From positions 1 through 46,668 of the forward strand of contig PWGV01000136.1 in NCBI GenBank assembly GCA_003554585.1: 46,668 nt of DNA, written 5' to 3'. The position numbers were made by a program, and so were the translations under genes. Position 1 is the stretch's first letter. The number at the start of each line of letters is the position of its first letter. The notes beneath the pieces were generated by a model. It was not told where the DNA came from and searched no databases. It worked only from the letters and a program-made list of their open reading frames with translations. Origin of the DNA: Halobacteroidaceae bacterium. Lineage in GTDB: Bacteria; Bacillota; Halanaerobiia; B1SED10-174. Shown in pieces: positions 23,774-31,442 of this stretch.

Positions 23774-24524
23774 AAAGCCCCTCCTTTCTCCACAGTAGGT
23801 CAAATTCTATACTGCGCCGGATCAGAATATCCACCCGCCTGTTTAAAGCCCGATTTTCCGGGGAATCGTTGGGCCGGATCGGCTGGTATTCTCCGTACCC
23901 CGCAGCAGAAAATTGTTCCGGCGGTAAATCCTTTTGCTCTATCAGGTAGCGGATAACATTTGTGGCCCTGGTGGTTGATAGCTCCCAGTTGGAAGGAAAT
24001 TCTTCGGTGCTAATGGGCCAGTCATCGGTATGCCCTTCCACTGTGACCTCATTTTCAACTGATCCGAAGAAACTGGCCATCTCGCCCAGGATTTCCCGGG
24101 CTTCAGAAATGAGGTCAGCCCGGCCAAGATCAAATAATATCCTACCGGGAAACCGGATTAAAAGACCCTCGTCAACAAAAGCAACCTCTACCTGATCTTC
24201 CAATCCTTTCTTTTCAAGGTAAGCCATTATTTCCATATATAGCTGCTCGAATTCCAGGCGGGACCTTTCGATCTGGCCAAGTAGTTCGTCCCTCTGTCCC
24301 GCCTCAATTAATTGTTCCCTGGAGATGGTTCGCCCTCCATCGAGGACTCCCAGCTGCTGCTGGAGCTGAGAAATAATCAGGGAAAATCTTTCCAGGTCCA
24401 GGGTTGACATTGAGTAAAGCAGGACAAAGAAGCATAAAAGGAGGGTCATCATATCCCCATAAGTAACCATCCACGCGGGGGAACCCGGCTTTTTGCCCCC
24501 CTTGATTTCCTTTTTTCTAGACAT
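23760..24524 (-). CDS. motB: Flagellar stator protein MotB
   Basis: A stator subunit of about 254 residues. The single membrane helix with the ion-binding Asp is PAWMVTYGDMMTLLLCFFVLLYSMS (Asp near residue 24). A helical linker follows, then an OmpA-like peptidoglycan-binding domain (about 110-245, LFDLGRADL, VEGHTDDWPI, NWELSTTRATNVIRYLI, NRRVDILI). The helix reads more like sodium-type MotS/PomB than E. coli MotB, so sodium coupling is plausible but not shown. ATG 24524 is chosen; it overlaps motA by 8 bases. Its partner MotA is interrupted by a stop codon, which would leave this MotB without a full partner unless the stop is bypassed. Confidence 0.93.
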   Translation of the reverse strand: MSRKKEIKGGKKPGSPAWMVTYGDMMTLLLCFFVLLYSMSTLDLERFSLIISQLQQQLGVLDGGRTISREQLIEAGQRDELLGQIERSRLEFEQLYMEIMAYLEKKGLEDQVEVAFVDEGLLIRFPGRILFDLGRADLISEAREILGEMASFFGSVENEVTVEGHTDDWPISTEEFPSNWELSTTRATNVIRYLIEQKDLPPEQFSAAGYGEYQPIRPNDSPENRALNRRVDILIRRSIEFDLLWRKEGLYDEG

Positions 24525-24984
24525 TGGAATCAACCACCATTTCTATCTCGTCTTCTTCCTCGCCGGAAATTTCAGGGGCCGGCCCTGTTGATAGGAAGGC
24601 CTGCAGTTTTTCCTCGACAATTCGGGGGTTTTCTCCGGCCTGAATGGAGAGAATCCCCTCAATCATTACCTCTTTAATCATGATTTCTTCTTCACTTTTC
24701 ACCTTCAACTTTCCAGCGATGGGAAGGAAAATCAGGTTGGCAAAAAGAGTTCCATACAGGGTGGTAAGGAGGGCTGTAGCTAACCCGCTTCCAATACTTT
24801 CTGGATCTTCAAGTGCGCTGAGCATGCGGATCAAACCGATGAGGGTTCCAATCATTCCAAAGGCCGGGGAGAAAGTTCCCATGTTGTTAAATATTTCCTG
24901 CCCCTTGCGGTGTCTTTCTTCAACAAAAGTAATTTTTGTTTCCAGGATATTTCGGACCAGCTGGGGGTCAGTCCCGTCAACCAC
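24517..24984 (-). CDS. motA: MotA, C-terminal part after the stop codon
   Basis: 155 codons starting at a possible GTG. It contains the MotA/PomA core: MVDGTDPQLVRNILETKI, the proton/sodium-channel helices TFSPAFGMIGTLIGLIRML and GLATALLTTLYGTLFANLIFLPIAGKL, and the C-terminal cytoplasmic helix. The first two membrane helices are missing from this piece, so alone it should not form a stator. No strong ribosome site precedes the GTG. Confidence 0.75.
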   Translation of the reverse strand: MVDGTDPQLVRNILETKITFVEERHRKGQEIFNNMGTFSPAFGMIGTLIGLIRMLSALEDPESIGSGLATALLTTLYGTLFANLIFLPIAGKLKVKSEEEIMIKEVMIEGILSIQAGENPRIVEEKLQAFLSTGPAPEISGEEEDEIEMVVDSNV

Positions 24985-25038
24985 CAGCTGAACCCCCTTC
25001 TTCAGGAAATCGTTGTCCAGGGGTTCAACCTCTTCTTC

Positions 25039-25323
25039 TTAGGCCAGAAGTCCTTCCCGGCGGGCTTTTTCAGCAAAACCAACTAGAATATTTGTTACTT
25101 CATCCATATCAGTTTTTTTGCCAGCAAAGGCTACCCCGAGAATTTTAAACACATTGGCCACTTCATTAAGGGTAAAGCTGATCATTGTTGCGGCCAGCGT
25201 TCCTCCCAGGACAATCATTACGGAGTTCAGGCTGATGTAGATAATTGCGTCGCCTTCCAGGAGAATTGCCCCGGCGACCAGCACCACTCCTATTAACAGC
25301 CCGATTAAAGTTGCTAAATCCAT
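25039..25323 (-). CDS. motA: MotA, N-terminal part before the stop codon
   Basis: 94 residues from ATG 25323, whose first base is shared with the flbD stop codon (TAATG). It holds MotA helices 1 and 2 (LATLIGLLIGVVLVAGAILL and ISLNSVMIVLGGTLAATMIS) and the start of the cytoplasmic FliG-contact region, ending at AEKARREGLLA where UAA interrupts. The GAGGTGG ribosome site is good. Confidence 0.8.
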   Translation of the reverse strand: MDLATLIGLLIGVVLVAGAILLEGDAIIYISLNSVMIVLGGTLAATMISFTLNEVANVFKILGVAFAGKKTDMDEVTNILVGFAEKARREGLLA

Positions 25324-25520
25324 TATTGCCACCTCTCCCCGGAAAAAATCATTCTCTTGAATTCGATGGCCTTTTCAATAACCTCATCAACGCTCTCCCG
25401 GACCAGGATCTTCCTGTTGGTTGTCAGGGAACTTACTGTGTCCGGTGTTTTTTCCACAAGCTCAATCAAATCGAAGTTAACCACTATCTGGGATCCATCA
25501 AAGCGGGTTAGCTTTAACAT
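25323..25520 (-). CDS. flbD: Flagellar FlbD family protein
   Basis: A 65-residue cytoplasmic protein (MLKLTRFDGSQIVVNFDLIELVEKTPDTVSSLTTNRKILVRESV...) of the FlbD family found between flgE and motA in many Firmicutes, spirochaetes and Thermotogae. It has no membrane segment. Its function is not established; in some bacteria it is thought to assist hook or swarming control. It is a different protein from the Caulobacter regulator also called FlbD. Start ATG has AGGG upstream, and its stop overlaps the motA start. Confidence 0.9.
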   Translation of the reverse strand: MLKLTRFDGSQIVVNFDLIELVEKTPDTVSSLTTNRKILVRESVDEVIEKAIEFKRMIFSGERWQ

Positions 25521-25545
25521 AGTGCCCTAGCCCTCCCCCTGTTTT

Positions 25546-26793
25546 TTACCGGGCCATATTAGCAAGTTCTTGCAACATCTGGTCCACGGTTGAGATTATC
25601 CGGGAATTTACCTGGTAACCTCGCTGGGTAACAATCATGCTGGAGAATTCCTCGGCCAGGTCGACATTACTCATTTCCAGGACAGCGGTCCGCATTTCAC
25701 CCCGTCCTCCGGTCCCGGGCTGGCCGACCTGGGAAATCCCTGAATTAACCGATTCGGAGTACATCGTATCTCCATTTTTTATCAAACCATCGGGATTATT
25801 GAAATTGGCCACTGCAACCTGGCCCAGGTTGCGGGTTACCCCGTTGGTATAGGTTCCAATAACTATCCCGTTATCATCAATGGTAAAAGATTGAAGAGAA
25901 CCCATCCTGTTTCCATCGAGGTTGTTGGCTTCGGCGGAATATTCCCCAGAAAACTGGGTGATTTCCTCCAGGCGGAGCTGGAGTTCCTCAATATCATTCG
26001 CACCGTTATTAAAATTATTCAGTTCGATATTGGAAAACAGGTCATCCCCGCCATCAACTGTACTTAAACGCCCTTCCTCAAATACCAGTGGAATATCAGT
26101 ACCGCCATCAATGTTAAATGAGCCGTCATTGGAAAGAGTCAGGTTCCATTCATTGTTAGCAGTTTTCTCCAATTCCAGGATTAATTCGTGCCGGGAGCCA
26201 AATTCGTCATAAATTGAAACCGAAGTCTGGTGAATGTCTTCAAGCTCTCCTTCTGAGTTCAGGTTCCCGGTAAAATCAATATAGCTACTGGGCTGGGCAC
26301 CCATAACATCTCCAATGGGAATTCTAATATCCGATATATTCTGATCGGTATTGATTGTTCCGGTTGCTCTATCTGCACGCCAGCCCTGCAGCCTCAGGCC
26401 ATTTCCAGAATTCACGAGATAGCCCTCGCTGTCCATTGACAGGTTTCCAGCCCGGGTATAGAACTTTTCTTCACCATCCCTGAGGATGAAAAAGCCGTTC
26501 CCGTCTATCGCAAGATCGGTGTTCTGCCCGGTTGCTTCCAGGCTGCCCTGCTGATGGTTGGTATCAATGCTTCCCACCTGGACTCCCAGCCCTATCTGCA
26601 TGGGATTGATCCCCCCTCGTTCTCCTGTCGGGCCAGCAGGGCCCCGGACCATCTGGCTCAACATTTCCTGGAAAGTTGCTCGATCTTTTTTGTAACCAAC
26701 TGTGTTTACGTTAGAGATATTATGTCCTATGACATCCATCCTTGTCTGGTGGGCATTTAGTCCGGCAACACCGGAATAAAGTGAACGCATCAT
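25546..26793 (-). CDS. flgE: Flagellar hook protein FlgE
   Basis: The hook subunit, about 415 residues. N-terminal D0 helix MMRSLYSGVAGLNAHQTRMDVIGHNISNVNTVGYKKDRATFQEML carries the rod/hook signature, then DLAIDGNGFFIL and YTRAGNLSMD. A central variable domain (about 150-300) makes the hook surface. The C-terminal helix ends LAEEFSSMIVTQRGYQVNSRIISTVDQMLQEL. The frame is open 22 codons further upstream, but GAGGAGG before ATG 26793 and the conserved N-terminus fix the start. An unusual structured RNA lies just ahead (26816-26869). Export follows the rod and precedes the FliK/FlhB switch. Confidence 0.96.
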   Translation of the reverse strand: MMRSLYSGVAGLNAHQTRMDVIGHNISNVNTVGYKKDRATFQEMLSQMVRGPAGPTGERGGINPMQIGLGVQVGSIDTNHQQGSLEATGQNTDLAIDGNGFFILRDGEEKFYTRAGNLSMDSEGYLVNSGNGLRLQGWRADRATGTINTDQNISDIRIPIGDVMGAQPSSYIDFTGNLNSEGELEDIHQTSVSIYDEFGSRHELILELEKTANNEWNLTLSNDGSFNIDGGTDIPLVFEEGRLSTVDGGDDLFSNIELNNFNNGANDIEELQLRLEEITQFSGEYSAEANNLDGNRMGSLQSFTIDDNGIVIGTYTNGVTRNLGQVAVANFNNPDGLIKNGDTMYSESVNSGISQVGQPGTGGRGEMRTAVLEMSNVDLAEEFSSMIVTQRGYQVNSRIISTVDQMLQELANMAR

Positions 26794-26815
26794 TGTTAAA
26801 AAACCTCCTCTTTTT

Positions 26816-26869
26816 TGGACCCGTTGCTTCAGTCTGTCAGCAACGGCGGCCTCCTCCAAAAGAGGTCCA
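26816..26869 (-). ncRNA. Structured RNA element upstream of flgE (copy 1)
   Basis: In the gap before flgE the minus strand has an 8-bp stem CCGTTGCT/AGCAACGG with loop GACAGACTGA, preceded by AGGCC and a small CTC-TTTTG-GAG hairpin. TGGACC and GGTCCA can close the unit. The trailing sequence is A-rich and runs into AGAGGAGG. The second copy is at 9989-10041 before flgG. Closing pairs overlap slightly with the small hairpin, so the outer fold is tentative while the main stem is clear. Confidence 0.62.
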
Positions 26870-26872
26870 GCC

Positions 26873-27262
26873 TCAGTCCATTATTATTGCACTATCAATG
26901 TTGGTAAAAACGTTCTCCCGCATACTACTCCCATCAAGTGCTGTTATGACAGTATTGTTTTTGACACTTACAACATAGGCGTTATCGCCCATTACAACGA
27001 GTGATTCTTTTGCTCCCTTTTCCGCGGCTTTCTGGACCGCATCATCCAGTCGTTTCAGGTCCTGGTTGTTAAGCTCAATGGAACGGTTCATCATTCTCTC
27101 GGCAGCATGCCTGGAAAACCGGATTTCCTTGCCTTTAAGCTTTTGTTCCAGGACTTTCTGAAAGCTATCTCCCTTTTTTCCCGGGGCTTTTGGTTGAGGC
27201 TCGGTTTTTGGTGTAGAAAGGGGTTGAATAACCCGGCCCCCGGGGAGAATTTTATCCGTCAT
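26873..27262 (-). CDS. Flagellar operon protein (TIGR02530 type)
   Basis: A protein of about 129 residues seen between flgD and flgE in Firmicutes flagellar operons. A proline- and lysine-rich N-terminus (residues 1-30) is followed by a conserved domain: SFQKVLEQKLKGKEIRFSRHAAERMMNRSIELNNQDLKRLDDAVQKAAEKGAKESLVVMGDNAYVVSVKNNTVITAL. It is predicted cytoplasmic and has no proven function; a role in hook assembly or as an export factor is possible. ATG 27262 is chosen because AAGGAG is eight bases upstream. It ends just before the RNA element that precedes flgE. Confidence 0.82.
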   Translation of the reverse strand: MTDKILPGGRVIQPLSTPKTEPQPKAPGKKGDSFQKVLEQKLKGKEIRFSRHAAERMMNRSIELNNQDLKRLDDAVQKAAEKGAKESLVVMGDNAYVVSVKNNTVITALDGSSMRENVFTNIDSAIIMD

Positions 27263-27274
27263 CAACCTCACTCC

Positions 27275-27730
27275 TTAACGACTTATTCCAACAATGTCCT
27301 GCATCGGGTATTCCTCTCCATTTTCCAGGGTAACCAAAGGCCCGTATTCTGTGAAACTAACTTCCTCTACCACTCCCCTGATTTCTTCACCCTCCCCGGC
27401 TTTGATAGCTACTTCTTTGCCGATAAGGGCGCTGGCCTGATAGAGAAAATTGCTCTCCAGGAAGGTGTTCAGGCTTTTATTCATCTGCTGCATCTGTTCC
27501 AGGGAACTGAACTGGGCCATCTGGGCAATAAATTCCTTGTCTTCCATCGGGTTCATCGGATCCTGGTAGCGGAGCTGGGTAATCAATATTTTCATAAAAG
27601 CATCCCGATCCAGGTCAATCTCTTCAGATGTCGTAATTGGATTTTCTTTTACCTGTGTGCAGTTTTCAATTTCCGGGGGTTTTTTCATGATTTCTGCTGC
27701 GGTGGTTTGACTTGTGGTGTGGATAAACAT
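27275..27730 (-). CDS. flgD: Flagellar hook-capping protein FlgD
   Basis: A 151-residue hook cap that guides FlgE polymerisation and is later discarded. The conserved N-terminal segment DLDRDAFMKILITQLRYQDPMNPMEDKEFIAQMAQFSSLEQMQQMN is the FlgD signature. It continues with SALIGKEVAIKAGEGEEIRGVVEEVSF, a Tudor-like strand region. It lacks the long C-terminal FN3 domain of enterobacterial FlgD, as in B. subtilis. AGGAGGTG precedes the ATG. It sits between fliK and the TIGR02530 gene. Confidence 0.94.
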   Translation of the reverse strand: MFIHTTSQTTAAEIMKKPPEIENCTQVKENPITTSEEIDLDRDAFMKILITQLRYQDPMNPMEDKEFIAQMAQFSSLEQMQQMNKSLNTFLESNFLYQASALIGKEVAIKAGEGEEIRGVVEEVSFTEYGPLVTLENGEEYPMQDIVGISR

Positions 27731-27741
27731 AAACTCACCTC

Positions 27742-29097
27742 CTAAACCCGGTAATCAACTTCGTTTTTTTCCAGTATGCTGTAGAGGCTCTCCTCTACTA
27801 CTTCCGGGGTATCTTCCCGACCGGAATTTTTTTCTGCAAACTCCCCTTCTCTCTGCCCGGAACTCTCGCTACCCTCCCCCTGGACATTTACATCCACGTC
27901 ATCGAACGTAAATCCTACCCGGGAGAGATTATCACGGAGATTTGTCAGGTTATTTTCCAGAATATCCCGGGCCAGGTGATTTTCCACCTGGAAGTGTGCC
28001 CTGAACTGGCCATCTTCCAGGACAACTTTCATCCGCAATCCCCCCAGGTACTCGGGGCGGAGCTTGATTTCCATGGTTCCCTCTTCCCTGTTCCGCAGAG
28101 TTAGTCTGGCCTGGTCAACTATCTGCTGGAAGACATCCAGTGTCCGATTCGAGGCATCGATCGTCCTGGCAGCTTCAATATTGGGGGGACGCGTTTCCGG
28201 GCGGTGGTAATTTTGAAAGGGATCAAACTGGAAATCCGTTGGGCGTTCATTGGTCTGTCCAAAACTATTTTTCCTGCTGTTATTCCCCTGCTGAAAACCC
28301 GAGAAAAGGCTAAAGCGATTGTCTTCTCTGTTTCCGGAATGCATCTGGGTAGGAAGCTTTTCTCCCAGTGGAGAGTTGTTATTTCCAACTTCCATTTTTT
28401 CCTGACCGGGAAAGAAACTCTTCATTTTCAGGGTCCCGGACTGATCCTGTAAAGGTTCCCCTTCGGCAAAAACCGATCCTTCACTGGCCAAAGGAATTGA
28501 TTTGCCTCCATGCTCAGTTACCTGCAGGAAAATATTGGGCTGAGGACTTTTCACCTTTTTAGCCTGGATAGCTCCCCTGATTATTGGCCCCTTGTCCTCC
28601 AAAATGGGTTTTTTGATCTGTTCTTCCCTGGAAAAAAAGAGTTGTTTTTTGGGATCTTCTCCCCGGTTTTTTAAAATAACTTTTTCTTCATTTTCGGGAA
28701 CTTTTCCAGGTGGAGATTTCTCTTTATTAAGGATACCCGGTTCGGTTTTCTCCCCTTCGGTTTCTGCATCAAAAAGCCCGAGGTTCACCATTTTCATTTT
28801 ATGGAAGGGAACCTTCTCGAGCTGGAGAGGACCACCCGTTTTTTCTATTGGTATACCCTTTCCAATAAATTCCTTTATTTCCTTGCGGGCTTCATCCAGG
28901 AAAAACGATAAGGGTTCTTTTCGATCTTTCATTGAGAAAACCGAACCCATTTCCGTTTCTTTTTCAGCACTATTCTGGAGTGTTTGCAGTAGTTGCATGA
29001 AAGGGGATGCCTCATTGTTTTGAACTTGAGCTTTTTTCTCGGTTGTTTTCAGATTTTCTGCCATTCCCAGGAGAAGATTTGTAATTATTGCCTGCAT
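27742..29097 (-). CDS. fliK: Flagellar hook-length control protein FliK
   Basis: A 451-residue secreted ruler protein that measures hook length and triggers the FlhB substrate switch. The first 300 residues are low-complexity and rich in Gln, Lys, Glu, Pro and Asn, as usual. The C-terminal Flg_hook domain (about 325-405) contains RNREEGTMEIKLRPEYLGGLRMKVVLEDGQFRAHF and ENHLARDILENNLTNLRDNLSRVGF, the part that acts on FlhB. GGAGGTGATCAA precedes the ATG. Placement between the motE-like gene and flgD is the usual Firmicutes order. Confidence 0.9.
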   Translation of the reverse strand: MQAIITNLLLGMAENLKTTEKKAQVQNNEASPFMQLLQTLQNSAEKETEMGSVFSMKDRKEPLSFFLDEARKEIKEFIGKGIPIEKTGGPLQLEKVPFHKMKMVNLGLFDAETEGEKTEPGILNKEKSPPGKVPENEEKVILKNRGEDPKKQLFFSREEQIKKPILEDKGPIIRGAIQAKKVKSPQPNIFLQVTEHGGKSIPLASEGSVFAEGEPLQDQSGTLKMKSFFPGQEKMEVGNNNSPLGEKLPTQMHSGNREDNRFSLFSGFQQGNNSRKNSFGQTNERPTDFQFDPFQNYHRPETRPPNIEAARTIDASNRTLDVFQQIVDQARLTLRNREEGTMEIKLRPEYLGGLRMKVVLEDGQFRAHFQVENHLARDILENNLTNLRDNLSRVGFTFDDVDVNVQGEGSESSGQREGEFAEKNSGREDTPEVVEESLYSILEKNEVDYRV

Positions 29098-29129
29098 TTG
29101 ATCACCTCCTTTCCCATAATTTTTTTATT

Positions 29130-29663
29130 TCACTCTGAGAGTATTCTGGTGAGCCGGGCTGACCTTTGGGAATCCATTTCAGCCAGGACCCGTGCTGCAA
29201 ACCTGTCCTCCCAGCGCAAAACCAATTCAATTACTAAATCATCATCCAATTCCGTCAGTACTGTTGCTGCTTCATCCGGTTTCATCTGGCTGTAAATCCG
29301 CGCAATCTGCCGGATCCTTTCTTCCCTATCCTCAATTTCTTCCCAACTTTCTTCCAAATTGGTTTCCAGTTCATCGATTCGCTCCTGGTATCTGTCCAAT
29401 AAATCTTCCATACTGCGGTTAATCCGCCCAATTTCTTCTTTTTCTTCTCTGGCCCTTTCCAGTTGACTCTGGAGAAGGGTAATTTCTTCTTCTGATTCTG
29501 CCCGATCTTCAGCGGCGTGTAAATAGTGCTCAATACGGGGATGGGTCTCAATAGCCTCCCTTACCATACCGGTTATGCTCCAAATCTCGAAAACATCTAA
29601 AAGGGTGAGGACAAGGCCGCAGAATACAAAAAATATGATTATGATTACCAGGGCTTTTTTCAT
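29130..29663 (-). CDS. MotE/YlxF-like membrane-anchored protein
   Basis: A 177-residue protein with one N-terminal membrane helix (ALVIIIIFFVFCGLVLTLLDVF), a long acidic coiled coil (about 45-125) and a C-terminal MgtE-N-like domain (SQMKPDEAATVLTELDDDLVIELVLRWEDRFAARVLAEMDSQRSARL). This is the layout of YlxF in B. subtilis and MotE/FliJ-neighbour proteins in other bacteria. Such proteins act as periplasmic or cell-envelope chaperones for stators (MotE with MotC) or have an undefined flagellar role. It follows fliJ directly and precedes fliK. Confidence 0.82.
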   Translation of the reverse strand: MKKALVIIIIFFVFCGLVLTLLDVFEIWSITGMVREAIETHPRIEHYLHAAEDRAESEEEITLLQSQLERAREEKEEIGRINRSMEDLLDRYQERIDELETNLEESWEEIEDREERIRQIARIYSQMKPDEAATVLTELDDDLVIELVLRWEDRFAARVLAEMDSQRSARLTRILSE

Positions 29664-30119
29664 TTAAAACCGCTCCCCCCGTTTGAGGTGGAATAACTGC
29701 TGCCCCATTTCATCGATCTCTTTTTGATTGGCTCTCTCCTGTTCAAGCTTATGGGCCTGGGCCAGGTTTTCTTTGAGTTTTTCCAGGCTCTTTTCTTCTC
29801 GAAGTTTTTCTACCAGTTCCCTGAAACGCTCCCGGGCAATTTTTTCCAACCGATTTATGTCTTCCCTGACCTCATCCATTTCAGCATTGAGAAGTTCTAT
29901 GTAAATCCACTGCATTTCTCGCTCCTGGGGATTAATTCTTTTCTTTTCCCCGACTTCAAGTTCATAAAGACAGGTTTTTTTTGTTTCCTGCTGCTTTTGC
30001 AAATCTTCCCTGCGGTTTCTGCACCTTTCCCTGGCCTGGTGGTAACGTTGCTGCAATGTTTCTTTTTCCTGTTCTCTCAAATCCAGGACGGGCTGTAAAC
30101 GGAATTTAAAGGCCCGCAT
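29664..30119 (-). CDS. fliJ: Flagellar export protein FliJ
   Basis: A 151-residue, almost entirely coiled-coil protein (FKFRLQPVLDLREQEKETLQQRYHQARERCRNRREDLQ...) rich in Glu, Arg and Gln. FliJ is the stalk-like partner of the FliI ATPase ring and links it to FlhA. The N-terminal RAFKFRLQPVLDLR segment is typical. It lies directly after fliI (3-base gap) and is immediately followed by the motE-like gene. Coiled coils are weak evidence alone; the context makes the call firm. Confidence 0.92.
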   Translation of the reverse strand: MRAFKFRLQPVLDLREQEKETLQQRYHQARERCRNRREDLQKQQETKKTCLYELEVGEKKRINPQEREMQWIYIELLNAEMDEVREDINRLEKIARERFRELVEKLREEKSLEKLKENLAQAHKLEQERANQKEIDEMGQQLFHLKRGERF

Positions 30120-30122
30120 TTT

Positions 30123-31442
30123 TTACACCCCCTCAACCAGCTTGCGCAGACCGCTGAAAGCTTCTTCATAAGTGGCCTTTTCGCTTAATTCCTGCTGGAG
30201 AAAACTTTTTATTCCCTCCATCCGGTCCAGGGCTTTATCAACGTCGGGGGCGCTCCCCCGTTCATAGGCTCCTATTGAAATTAAATCCCGGGCATTATCA
30301 TAAGCAGATAAAAGGCGACGCAGTTTTCCAGCAGCCTGAAAACCCTCCTGAGAAGTTATTTCAGGCATCAGGCGGCTTATGCTTTGCAAAACATCCACCG
30401 GAGGGTAGTGTCCTTCTCCTGCCAGTTTCCTGCTAAGAACTATATGGCCATCAAGTATTCCCCGGACAGTATCTGTAACCGGTTCCTGCAGGTCATCTCC
30501 CTCAACCAGGACTGAATAAAGTCCGGTAATTGTTCCCACTTCATTTGCTCCGGACCGTTCAAGCAGACCCGGCATAAAGGCAAATACCGAAGGGGGATAG
30601 CCTCTGGTTGCGGGGGGTTCTCCAATTGCCAGCCCCACTTCCCGGAGGGCCATAGCCACCCTGGTCAGAGAATCCATTATCAGCAAAACATTTTTTCCCT
30701 GATCCCGGAAATATTCTGCTATAGCTGTGGTCACGAGAGCTCCCTTGACCCTGACCAGCGCGGGCTGGTCCGAGGTGGAAACAACCACTACCGCCCGGCT
30801 CAAACCTTCTGGACCCAGTTCTTTTTCAATGAAATCTCGCACTTCCCGACCGCGCTCTCCAATCAGGCCGATAACTATGATATCTGCTGAAGTGTAGCGA
30901 GCACACATGGCCAGGAGGGAACTCTTCCCGACTCCGCTCCCGGAAAATATCCCCACACGCTGGCCTCGTCCGCAGGTTATCAAGCTGTCAATAGAGCGGA
31001 TGCCCAGAGAAAGGGGTTCCTTTATTCTCAGGCGGGTCATGGGATGGGGAGGCTCATTATGGACCGGATAGATTGCTTCTCCCCAGAAGCTACCTTTTCC
31101 ATCGATGGGTTTGCCCAGCCCATCGATAACTCTTCCCAGAAGTTCCCTGCCCAGGGAGACATTCATCGTCTGCCCCGTACCAATTACTTCTGCCCCCGGA
31201 GCCAATCCGGAGAGAAAACCGAGGGGCATCAGTAAAACCCGGTTTTCTCGAAACCCAACCACTTCTGCAGGAAGTGGCTCTGTCCCTCGGCCCCCGCGGA
31301 TATGGCACAACTCGCCCAGGTGAGCATTGGGCCCTTCACTTTCGATGGTCAGGCCAATAACCCTTGTTACCCGGCCATAGCCCCTTACCGGGGCACGCTT
31401 ATCCAGGTTTTTTGTTAAGGAACGCAGATCAATTCCTTCCAT
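30123..31442 (-). CDS. fliI: Flagellar export ATPase FliI
   Basis: A 439-residue ATPase homologous to F1-beta that energises flagellar protein export in the cytoplasm. Walker A is GSGVGKSS (about residue 167), followed by IVIGLIGERGREVRDFIEKELG, the Walker B region NVLLIMDSLTRVAMALREVGLA and GEPPATRGYPPSVFAFMPGLLERSG, all diagnostic for FliI. The C-terminal LSAYDNARDLISIGAYERGSAPDVD is also conserved. It overlaps fliH by 14 bases, tying the ATPase to its regulator. Confidence 0.97.
   Translation of the reverse strand: MEGIDLRSLTKNLDKRAPVRGYGRVTRVIGLTIESEGPNAHLGELCHIRGGRGTEPLPAEVVGFRENRVLLMPLGFLSGLAPGAEVIGTGQTMNVSLGRELLGRVIDGLGKPIDGKGSFWGEAIYPVHNEPPHPMTRLRIKEPLSLGIRSIDSLITCGRGQRVGIFSGSGVGKSSLLAMCARYTSADIIVIGLIGERGREVRDFIEKELGPEGLSRAVVVVSTSDQPALVRVKGALVTTAIAEYFRDQGKNVLLIMDSLTRVAMALREVGLAIGEPPATRGYPPSVFAFMPGLLERSGANEVGTITGLYSVLVEGDDLQEPVTDTVRGILDGHIVLSRKLAGEGHYPPVDVLQSISRLMPEITSQEGFQAAGKLRRLLSAYDNARDLISIGAYERGSAPDVDKALDRMEGIKSFLQQELSEKATYEEAFSGLRKLVEGV

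Larger units (their letters stand above)
24517..25323 (-). pseudogene. motA: motA interrupted by an in-frame UAA
   Basis: MotA is the ion-channel half of the stator and contacts FliG. The two reading frames 25039-25323 and 24517-24984 are in the same frame, separated by one TAA codon (25041-25039) and 18 sense codons that translate as normal MotA (EEEVEPLDNDFLKKG...). Homologues have Leu at this place (LLALEEEV-like), and TTA to TAA is a single-base change. All four membrane helices are present across the two parts (two in each). No other damage is seen. Possible explanations are a real nonsense mutation, a sequencing error, stop-codon read-through, or two-piece expression from GTG 24984. The surrounding operon is intact, so decay is recent if real. 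Confidence 0.85.

Noticed and set aside
24985-25041. Programmed frameshifting or selenocysteine/pyrrolysine decoding at the motA stop
   Set aside because: The codon is UAA, not UGA or UAG, and the downstream frame is unchanged. Ordinary nonsense mutation or sequence error is simpler.
21512-27745. Long plus-strand reading frames opposite fliY (187 codons) and opposite flgD/fliK (212 codons)
   Set aside because: They mirror firmly identified minus-strand genes, have low-complexity Ser/Phe/Leu-rich products with no motifs, and lack ribosome sites.
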